DNA of 46,713 nt from Anaerolineales bacterium (GTDB lineage Bacteria; Chloroflexota; Anaerolineae; Anaerolineales; UBA4823). Positions 40,548 through 46,713 of this stretch are shown piece by piece. The notes under the pieces were generated by a model, which was given only the letters and a program-made list of their open reading frames with translations, was not told the origin of the DNA and ran no database searches. The translations under genes and the position numbers were made by a program. Positions within the stretch are counted from its first letter, which is position 1, and the number at the start of each line of letters is the position of its first letter. The DNA lies in the NCBI GenBank assembly GCA_016935755.1, contig JAFGQI010000155.1, forward strand, positions 1 to 46,713. The letters run 5' to 3'.

Positions 40548-40640
40548 TTAGCATGAGTTGCATTCCTGCAAATTTATTTTCATGCAGCCGACCTGGCCTC
40601 CTTATTATGAAACGCTCTGCACGATGGCAGGAGGATTGTC

Positions 40641-41477
40641 ATGTCCTATGAAGAACGCATCCGTCTAGAACGATCAAATCTCTCAAAAAGCTTCGCTCGC
40701 CTGGCTGATTTTCTGCTCGATTCCTACGTCGAAGCCGCTTTCATGACCGCCAGCGAGCTGGCCCACGCCCTGAACCTGGACGCGGCCACGGTCGTGCGCT
40801 TCTCCCAGCACCTGGGCTACGAGGGTTTTCCGCAGCTCCAGCGCGAAATCCGTCAGCGGGTGAAGGATGACCTGTTATTACACCCGCGTCAGGCTGAACA
40901 GCCCAACACCTCGCCCGGGATCGCCTCCACTGCCCTGCGAGATGTGTCCCTGGCTCTGGAACGGACGCGCATTTCCCTGGATACCGAAGCGCTAGAGAAA
41001 CTGGTAGAACAGTTGGGACAGGCGCGGCGCATCGTTGTGCTGGCAGAAGGCCCCGCCCAACCGACCGCCTATAGCCTGGTGCTCTTCCTGGAAGAAGGCG
41101 GCTTCCCGATCTATATCGCCCGCTATGGCGTCGCCGACCTGGCACGCACGGTCAATATTGCCACCACTCAGGATCTGCTCCTGGCGATGGAAGTTGCCGG
41201 GCAAGCCCCTTATATCGCCCGGGCGCTGGGCGAGGCGCAGGCGAACGGCATCCCCACGGCTGCAATCATTGCCTCGGCTTCTCTGGCCTCAGCGCGCTAC
41301 GCCGATACCGTGCTGGCAGCCCAGGCGCACCCATCCATCGGGGTTGGCATCGTCTCGCTGGAAGCCATCGTCTATGCCCTGGCGCAGGTGATGCGCTGGC
41401 GTTTTGCCGATCGCTTCGCCGGTACAGAACAGGCCATTTCTGCCCTGGTGGATCGCATCCAACAGCCTCTCGAATAG
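40641..41477 (+). CDS. RpiR/MurR-family transcriptional regulator
   Basis: The 278-residue regulator has an N-terminal HTH_6 domain (residues 1-75: LADFLLDSYVEAAFMTASEL, DAATVVRFSQHLGYEGFPQL) and a C-terminal SIS sugar-phosphate-binding domain (RRIVVLAEGPAQPTAY, ATQDLLLAMEVAGQAP). E. coli RpiR, the founding member, represses rpiB. Its position 400 bp after an operon that starts with an RpiB-like gene, and before pseudouridine genes, suggests sensing of ribose- or deoxyribose-phosphate; this is inference. Confidence 0.86.
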   Translation: MSYEERIRLERSNLSKSFARLADFLLDSYVEAAFMTASELAHALNLDAATVVRFSQHLGYEGFPQLQREIRQRVKDDLLLHPRQAEQPNTSPGIASTALRDVSLALERTRISLDTEALEKLVEQLGQARRIVVLAEGPAQPTAYSLVLFLEEGGFPIYIARYGVADLARTVNIATTQDLLLAMEVAGQAPYIARALGEAQANGIPTAAIIASASLASARYADTVLAAQAHPSIGVGIVSLEAIVYALAQVMRWRFADRFAGTEQAISALVDRIQQPLE

Positions 41478-41531
41478 CCTCCGATATCGGTTATACTAGC
41501 AGAAATCATCCTCAATTCATGAGAGGTGTTT

Positions 41532-42314
41532 ATGCGATTCATCCGCTACCAAAAAGGGAATGAAGTGGCCGCGTTTGGCTGGATCCTGGAGGAGCCAGCC
41601 GGATTGAGCGTCGGCCCGGTCGAAGGCTCTCCATTCGGAGAGTTTCGCCGCCTGGAGGCCGTACAGCCGCTGGACTCTGTCCACCTGCTGGCGCCAGCAG
41701 CCCCGGCAAAGATCATCTGCGTGGGGCGTAACTACGTTGCCCACGCCAAAGAACATAACGCCGATGTGCCCGAAGTACCCCTGCTCTTCCTGAAGCCCCC
41801 CACTGCAGTGATCGGCCCAGGCGATAAAATAGTGCTCCCGCCGCAATCCCAACAGATCGAACACGAAGCCGAATTGGCAGTGGTAATTGGACGAGGCGGG
41901 CGCTGGATCCGCCCGGAGGAGGCCTCCAACCATATTCTGGGTTACACAGTTGCCCTGGATGTGACCGCCCGCGACCTGCAGCGCCGCGATGGGCAGTGGA
42001 CCCGCGCCAAGGGGTTTGACACCTTCTGCCCGATCGGCCCATGGATCGAGACCGACTTCGATCCAGCCGATGGTGTGATCACCTGCTCGGTGAACGGCGA
42101 GATGCGCCAGATGGGCTCCACCCGCGATATGGTCTTCAGCGTGCGCCAGCTGATCGCCTTTGCCTCCTCGGTAATGACCCTGGAACCGGGCGACTTGATC
42201 CTGACCGGCACGCCTTCAGGTGTAGGCCCGCTTCAAGCGGGAGATATCGTAGAAGTAACCATCGAAGGAATTGGCACCCTGCAGAATCCGGTGGTGGCTG
42301 AAGCCATCCGCTAA
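41532..42314 (+). CDS. Fumarylacetoacetate hydrolase family protein
   Basis: The 260-residue protein has the FAH C-terminal catalytic fold: CVGRNYVAHAKEHN, FLKPPTAVIGPGDKI, the metal-binding EHEAELAVVIGRGGR, VTARDLQRRDGQWTRAKGFD and LTGTPSGVGPLQAGDIVEV. Members hydrolyse or decarboxylate beta-diketo or oxo acids (for example acylpyruvate hydrolase); the substrate is not deducible. ATG 41532 follows GAGAGGTG; a GTG at 41526 lies just upstream. Confidence 0.9.
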   Translation: MRFIRYQKGNEVAAFGWILEEPAGLSVGPVEGSPFGEFRRLEAVQPLDSVHLLAPAAPAKIICVGRNYVAHAKEHNADVPEVPLLFLKPPTAVIGPGDKIVLPPQSQQIEHEAELAVVIGRGGRWIRPEEASNHILGYTVALDVTARDLQRRDGQWTRAKGFDTFCPIGPWIETDFDPADGVITCSVNGEMRQMGSTRDMVFSVRQLIAFASSVMTLEPGDLILTGTPSGVGPLQAGDIVEVTIEGIGTLQNPVVAEAIR

Positions 42315-42332
42315 GACTTTATTCTCAACAAT

Positions 42333-43328
42333 ATGTCGCTGGATATCCATTCCGCCATCCAGACCGCTCTGGTCATCACCATTTTTGCCCTGTTCTTCAG
42401 CCTATGGCAGGGCATTTCAGCCATCCGCAAGGCGCGCACCCTGCCCTTCTTCCGCATGCGCCGCGAGCAGATGGTGCGGGGATGGCGGCTGCTGGTCTGG
42501 GCGGTTGGGCTGGGATTGCTGGCTTTCTTGCTGAACAGCCAGGTGGAGCCGATGATCTACCGCTTTTACCCGCCCACCACCACCCCCACGCCCACTCCAA
42601 CGATAACCCTGACCCCGACCATTACCTTATCGCCAACGATTACGCTCACCCCGTCGATCACGCCGACCCCGGCGGTATCTAACACACCCACGATCACCTC
42701 CACGCCTCACATACCCCTGGCTATCGAGCTGCAGTTTCAGAACACCATCACCCCCGATCCAGCTGCGGTTTTCAGCCCGCTGACTTTCACCGATGGGCTG
42801 GACGCGCAATACCGACCGCTCAAGCCCGGCACCGTCTTTCAAAACCCGATCCAGCACTTGTACGCGGTCTTTAGCTATGACCGGATGATTGTCGGCTCGC
42901 AATGGACGGCGTTGTGGTATTACGGCAGTGAATTAATTCATTATGAAACCATCCCGTGGGATGGCGCCTCTGGCGGAATCGGGTATTCGGATTTTGCGCC
43001 GGATCCTTCGACCTGGCTGCCGGGTACGTATGAAGTGCAGATCTTTGTCGGCCTGACCTGGAAAATATCAGGCGCTTTCACTGTGGAAGGAGATCCCCCC
43101 ACCCCGGCGCCAAGCAAGACCCCCACGCCCACTGCCACCGGCACGAATACGCCCAGGCCGACGCGCACACCCTGGCCCACCGCCACCATCGTACCCACCA
43201 GCACCCCGCGGCCTACCCGCACGCCTTATATGTCCCCCACGCCAACGCTGAGGCCGACCACCTGGCCGACCCAGACGCGCACTTACACGCCTACCATCAC
43301 CCCCACCAGAACGCCAACACCGCAGTAA
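42333..43328 (+). CDS. Membrane protein with Thr/Pro-rich extracytoplasmic repeats
   Basis: The 331-residue protein has two hydrophobic segments at residues 8-25 and 50-68, then Thr/Pro repeats (TPTPTITLTPTITLSPTITL), a roughly 125-residue beta-rich domain (residues 128-250) and a second Thr/Pro/Arg-rich tail (TPTATGTNTPRPTRTPWPTA) to the end. These features suggest a surface or cell-wall linked protein. I do not recognise the family. It ends 6 bp from the convergent psuG stop. Confidence 0.6.
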   Translation: MSLDIHSAIQTALVITIFALFFSLWQGISAIRKARTLPFFRMRREQMVRGWRLLVWAVGLGLLAFLLNSQVEPMIYRFYPPTTTPTPTPTITLTPTITLSPTITLTPSITPTPAVSNTPTITSTPHIPLAIELQFQNTITPDPAAVFSPLTFTDGLDAQYRPLKPGTVFQNPIQHLYAVFSYDRMIVGSQWTALWYYGSELIHYETIPWDGASGGIGYSDFAPDPSTWLPGTYEVQIFVGLTWKISGAFTVEGDPPTPAPSKTPTPTATGTNTPRPTRTPWPTATIVPTSTPRPTRTPYMSPTPTLRPTTWPTQTRTYTPTITPTRTPTPQ

Positions 43329-43334
43329 TCTCTT

Positions 43335-44258
43335 TCAATCCTGCACCAGCGCCCGGGCGATGTCTGCCCCCAAACGGGCATTATTTTTCAGCAGGTCCAG
43401 ATTAGCCCGTAAACTGGCGCCTCCAGTCAGTTCAGTGACCCGCTGGAGCAGGAAGGGGGTCACCTGCTGGCCGCGCACCTGCTTTTCTTCACACTCCTGC
43501 AGCGCCTGCTCGATGGCCCCTGCCACGCTGGCAGCCGGCAGAGCCACATCCTCAGGGAGCGGCGCCGCCACCAGGATGGCGCTGGACATGCCCAGCGCCC
43601 AATGGTTTTTTGCCAGGACGGCTATTTCCTCAGGAGAGTCAAGGCGCAGGCTGGCTTTCAATCCACTCTCGCGCGAATAAAAGGCCGGAAACTCATCTGT
43701 CTGGTAGCCAACCACCGGGACGGCGTAGGTTTCCAGGTATTCCAACGTGGCAGGCAGATCCAGGATCGCCTTAGCGCCTGCGCATACCACAATCATAGGC
43801 GTGCGCGCCAACTGCGGCAGATCAGCCGATACATCGTAAGAGGGCTGACGGTGCACGCCGCCAATGCCTCCGGTGGCAAAAACTCGGATCCCTGCTGTGT
43901 GGGCTGCCAGCATGGTGCCCGCCACAGTGGTGCCTCCGCTTCTGCCCTTACTGATCGCCGGGGCGAAATCGCGCGTGCTGATCTTATACATCCCCTGCCC
44001 GTGCGCCAGGGGTTCGATCTGCTCGGGCTGCAATCCAACATGGATGAAGCCATCCAGCACAGCGATCGTGGCAGGGATAGCCTGGCGCTGGCGGATCTCA
44101 TTTTCCATATCCAGAGCTAAAGCCAGATTATCAGGATAAGGCAATCCATGGGTGATCACGGTTGATTCCAGGGCCACAAGGGGCAGATTCAGTTCCAGAG
44201 CGCGGCGGATTTCCGCCGACAGCCGGTAGAAAGTGGGTAAACTGTTGTTGCTCATCAT
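43335..44258 (-). CDS. psuG: Pseudouridine-5'-phosphate glycosidase
   Basis: The 307-residue enzyme has the PsuG signature: VALESTVITHGLPYPDN near residue 29, ATIAVLDGFIHVGL, DFAPAISKGRSGGTTVAGTM with the conserved Lys and GG motif, VFATGGIGGVHR and YQTDEFPAFYSRESG. It cleaves pseudouridine-5'-phosphate to uracil and ribose-5-phosphate. Its start overlaps the end of the kinase gene (ATGA), so the two form one transcript. The ribose-5-phosphate product is a substrate for the RpiB-like enzyme 9 kb upstream. Confidence 0.93.
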   Translation of the reverse strand: MMSNNSLPTFYRLSAEIRRALELNLPLVALESTVITHGLPYPDNLALALDMENEIRQRQAIPATIAVLDGFIHVGLQPEQIEPLAHGQGMYKISTRDFAPAISKGRSGGTTVAGTMLAAHTAGIRVFATGGIGGVHRQPSYDVSADLPQLARTPMIVVCAGAKAILDLPATLEYLETYAVPVVGYQTDEFPAFYSRESGLKASLRLDSPEEIAVLAKNHWALGMSSAILVAAPLPEDVALPAASVAGAIEQALQECEEKQVRGQQVTPFLLQRVTELTGGASLRANLDLLKNNARLGADIARALVQD

Positions 44259-45211
44259 ATCACCAGTTGATCGTAGAGTTTTTCCAGGGTCAAGTCTGGC
44301 ACCACTGCCCCAGAATATCGTAAAGTCAGCGTGGCAGCCGAGACTCCCAGGCGCAGGGCATCATCCAGAGGAATATCATTAAAAAGGGCAAAGATCACCG
44401 CTGCGGTCAGGGCATCGCCTCCGCCAGTCGGGTCAACAATTTCTGTGCGCATGGCTGGAATATATCCGCTGGTCTCGGAGGTAGCATAGCAAATCCCGTA
44501 CTGCCCCAGGGTAATAATGGCTATCCCTACCCCCTGGCTGACCAGGCACTTGGCGACTTCCATAGTCTGGCGGCGTCGGGCAGGGTCAACGCTGCGGTTG
44601 CACAGAATACCAGCCTCGGCCGCGTTAGGCGTGATTAACCGCAGATGGGGTAAATGCGGAATCAGGCGGTCTGCCAATCCAACAGAAGTCGGGTCAGCAC
44701 AGATCGGGATTTTTGCCCGGCGCGCCAGGGTGATCGCCGCTCGCAAAGTCTCCTTGGACAGGTTAGCATCCACAAAAAGCATGGAAGCCTCTTTGAAGAG
44801 ATTTGATTTTTGCCGCACAAATTCGGGAGAGAGATAAGCCACCGTGTGCATATCATCCAGGGCAAGCTGCAGTTCCCCTTTGCTGTTCACCACTGCCAGG
44901 TATGCGCCGGTGGTACGATCTGGAATCCGGATTACAGCCGATATATCCACCCCGGCCTGGGCAGATTGCTCAATGAGCCGCTCGCCCATCTGGTCCGAAC
45001 CTACAGCAGCCAACAACCGCACCGGATGCCCCAGCCGGGCCAGGTTTTCAGCTACGTTGCGCGCCACACCCCCAAAAGAGCTGCGGATCTGGGAGGGATT
45101 CGAGGTGCCCGCACGCAGCTCCCCCCGCAACACACCGACAATATCGATCCCGGCTGCGCCAAGCACCAGCACAGGCGCCTCAGGTAGGGGAGAAAAATCA
45201 GCAAAATTCAT
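44255..45211 (-). CDS. psuK: PfkB-family kinase, probable pseudouridine kinase
   Basis: The 318-residue ribokinase-family protein has GAAGIDIVGVLRG, SFGGVARNVAENLARLG, and the C-terminal anion hole VDPTGGGDALTAAV. Pairing and overlap with psuG identify it as the pseudouridine kinase that phosphorylates pseudouridine at the 5' position. A regulatory HTH sometimes fused to PsuK is absent. Confidence 0.88.
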   Translation of the reverse strand: MNFADFSPLPEAPVLVLGAAGIDIVGVLRGELRAGTSNPSQIRSSFGGVARNVAENLARLGHPVRLLAAVGSDQMGERLIEQSAQAGVDISAVIRIPDRTTGAYLAVVNSKGELQLALDDMHTVAYLSPEFVRQKSNLFKEASMLFVDANLSKETLRAAITLARRAKIPICADPTSVGLADRLIPHLPHLRLITPNAAEAGILCNRSVDPARRRQTMEVAKCLVSQGVGIAIITLGQYGICYATSETSGYIPAMRTEIVDPTGGGDALTAAVIFALFNDIPLDDALRLGVSAATLTLRYSGAVVPDLTLEKLYDQLVI

Positions 45212-45339
45212 CTTTTTACCCTCGGGGTGGGATGAATATCCAGATCATTATACCCCGAACAGGACGATCCAAAAGTGACATCTCTTACATTATAATAAAG
45301 GCTTGAAGAACCATTTCCATTTACTAGGAGGCTAATCCC

Positions 45340-46557
45340 ATGACCGATTTCCCTGGCAAGGGTAAAGTTGCCGTTCTAAAGACTTCGCCTGCGACCATCC
45401 TGGATGATATCGAGCGATTGATGCATCTGGCTGGACTCGAGGCTGCCCTGCCTAAAAATGTACAAACAGGGCTGAAAATTAACATCTCCTGGCAGACCTG
45501 GTATCCGGCCTGCTCATCGGCTCCCTGGCAGATCGAAGGCGTCATCCTGGCGCTGAAAAAAGCCGGCTACACGGATATAGTGGGGGTGCATAATGATACC
45601 GTGGTGGTCGACACCGCCGATGGCGAGCAAAACAATAAGCACCGCTTTGTCACCGATAAGCACGGCGTGCCATGCCTGTATCTTTATAACCAGGATTTTG
45701 AATGGATCGAATACCAGCCTAAACAGCCCTTCCTGGTGCTGGACAAGGTGTATCCCCAGGGTGTCTTCATCCCCAAAGCCCTGCAGGGGATGAACATCAT
45801 TCACCTGCCAACGGTCAAGACACATGTCTTTACCACCATCACCGGCGCAATGAAGAATGCTTTCGGCGGGCTGCTGCACCGCAACCGCCACTGGACGCAC
45901 TCCGTCATCCACGACACCCTGGTGGACCTGCTGATGATCCAGCAGGATATCCACCCGGGCATCTTCGCCGTGATGGATGGCACCTTCGCCGGCGATGGCC
46001 CCGGACCGCGCGCCATGCGCTGGCACGAAAAGGACATCCTGCTGGCGTCTGCCGATCAGGTGGCGATCGACGCGGTCTCTGCCAAACTGCAGGGTTTCAA
46101 CCCATTGGATATCCGCTTCATCCGCCGGTCGCACGAGATGGGCCTGGGAGTCGGCGATCCACGACAAATCGAAATCGTCGGCTACGATATCGAACAAGAA
46201 CAGCCCTGGGGCTTTGTCCAGGAGGATACTTTCGCCAGCCGCGGCCAGAAGCTGATCTACCACGGCCCGCTCAAACCTTTTGAGAAAATCCTGCTGCAAA
46301 GCCCGCTGGTACCCTGGGCATACTTCGCCAGCAACTTTTACCATAATGTGTACTGGTATCCCTTCGTCGGGCGCCCGCGAGTCGAGGCCGCCCTGCAAAC
46401 CAAATGGGGGCAGCTCTTCAAGTCCTATGGCGACGGGCAGGTGGTCATGCCAGGCATGCAGCCCGAAACGGTCAGGCAGGCTGCCGCCGGGTTGGCTGCG
46501 CTTGCCGGGCTGGCTCTCGGTCTGGCCTACCTGGCTAACAAGAAAAGGAAGGCTTGA
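45340..46557 (+). CDS. DUF362 domain protein with C-terminal hydrophobic segment
   Basis: The 405-residue protein has the DUF362 core: VAVLKTSPATILDDIERLMH, LKINISWQTWYPACSSAPWQ, IIHLPTVKTHVFTTITGAMKN and DGTFAGDGPGPRAMRWHEKD. Typical members carry extra 4Fe-4S sites; none is visible here. The end is hydrophobic (LAALAGLALGLAYLANKKRK), a possible membrane anchor. AGGAGGC lies before the ATG, and TATAAT occurs at 45291-45296 in its upstream region. The biochemical role of DUF362 is not established. Confidence 0.83.
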   Translation: MTDFPGKGKVAVLKTSPATILDDIERLMHLAGLEAALPKNVQTGLKINISWQTWYPACSSAPWQIEGVILALKKAGYTDIVGVHNDTVVVDTADGEQNNKHRFVTDKHGVPCLYLYNQDFEWIEYQPKQPFLVLDKVYPQGVFIPKALQGMNIIHLPTVKTHVFTTITGAMKNAFGGLLHRNRHWTHSVIHDTLVDLLMIQQDIHPGIFAVMDGTFAGDGPGPRAMRWHEKDILLASADQVAIDAVSAKLQGFNPLDIRFIRRSHEMGLGVGDPRQIEIVGYDIEQEQPWGFVQEDTFASRGQKLIYHGPLKPFEKILLQSPLVPWAYFASNFYHNVYWYPFVGRPRVEAALQTKWGQLFKSYGDGQVVMPGMQPETVRQAAAGLAALAGLALGLAYLANKKRKA

Positions 46558-46713
46558 CCTTCACGGCAGAAACGCCCCCTCCGCAGCCCGCAGCCTTGCT
46601 GGCTTCGCGCCCATTGCTGCGCCGGCTGACCGCCGGACTGGTGTTCGGCTTCCTGGTATTCCTGGCGCTGGTTCTGCTGGGCGACATCCGTCAGGTGAGC
46701 CAGCAAATGCTGA
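46554..46713 (+). CDS. Start of a flippase-like (lysylphosphatidylglycerol synthase-type) membrane protein, cut by the window edge
   Basis: A TTG start at 46554 overlaps the DUF362 stop (TTGA). The 53 codons present give a Pro-rich N-terminus, a basic LLRRLTAGL segment, a membrane helix (VFGFLVFLALVLLG) and then GDIRQVSQQML, the typical opening of UPF0104/AglD-like flippase-type proteins. The rest is outside the window. Confidence 0.5.
   Translation, partial: MTFTAETPPPQPAALLASRPLLRRLTAGLVFGFLVFLALVLLGDIRQVSQQML

Noticed and set aside
42577..43325. Low-complexity repeats as a regulatory or integration site
   Set aside because: They encode Thr/Pro-rich extracytoplasmic segments in a continuous frame.
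45514..46398. 294-residue minus-strand frame opposite the DUF362 gene
   Set aside because: It is a shadow of the conserved DUF362 coding frame.

Overview
The window most likely comes from an anaerobic Chloroflexota bacterium of Anaerolineae type. This is an inference from a secreted SBBP-repeat protein with a YLPLI-like tail, Pro/Thr-rich secreted or membrane proteins, abundant Fe-S proteins, and the mix of sulfur respiration with a bacterial microcompartment. No 16S gene or other decisive marker is present. Both window edges cut genes.

Layout. (1) 1-3.5 kb: the end of a large secreted SBBP-repeat protein and a decayed lipoprotein gene. (2) 3.5-12.5 kb, all on +: an XRE-cupin regulator; a redox and Fe-S group with two NifX-like proteins, a ferredoxin, a DUF5320 protein, a UGA-containing selenoprotein peroxiredoxin, two Mrp/MinD-type ATPases with inserted ferredoxin domains, a DUF59 protein, an MBL-fold enzyme and two ICMT-like membrane methyltransferases; and TrmO. 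No nitrogenase genes are present. (3) 12.5-15.8 kb: a thioredoxin-VKOR fusion, a ferritin-VIT1 fusion and a LysR regulator. (4) 24.1-15.9 kb on -: an apparent 11-gene operon, ArsR, TusA, MvhD-like, two HdrA/QmoA-B-like flavoproteins, a small helical protein, a QmoC-like membrane Fe-S protein, two DsrE-like proteins, TusA and a YeeE/TsuA-like transporter. It looks like thiosulfate or sulfane-sulfur uptake and relay joined to a quinone-linked oxidoreductase.

(5) 24.4-33.5 kb on +: a second XRE-cupin regulator, a triheme cytochrome, a split YeeE/YedE pair whose second half reads through an in-frame UGA (second selenoprotein), a Tat-exported molybdopterin oxidoreductase with HybA-like and HybB-like subunits, a multiheme cytochrome with eight CxxCH motifs plus one CX4CH, and a third XRE-cupin regulator. 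This resembles a polysulfide, thiosulfate or tetrathionate reductase type respiratory module. (6) 33.7-40.2 kb on +: a microcompartment operon (RpiB-like, DeoC, aldehyde dehydrogenase, BMC-H, BMC-T, three EutN/CcmL vertex proteins, EutJ and two accessory proteins). It matches the sugar-phosphate-utilising type, in which deoxyribose-5-phosphate would give acetaldehyde that is oxidised to acetyl-CoA inside the shell. (7) 40.3-46.7 kb: tRNA-Val, an RpiR-family regulator, an FAH-family hydrolase, a Pro/Thr-rich membrane protein, the pseudouridine catabolism pair PsuG/PsuK, a DUF362 protein and the start of a flippase-like membrane protein.

The strongest observations are the two UGA-decoded selenoproteins, each with a bSECIS-like hairpin 10-11 nt after the UGA; the sulfur and possibly selenium transport and respiration modules on both strands around 16-33 kb; and the sugar-phosphate microcompartment close to nucleoside-salvage genes.
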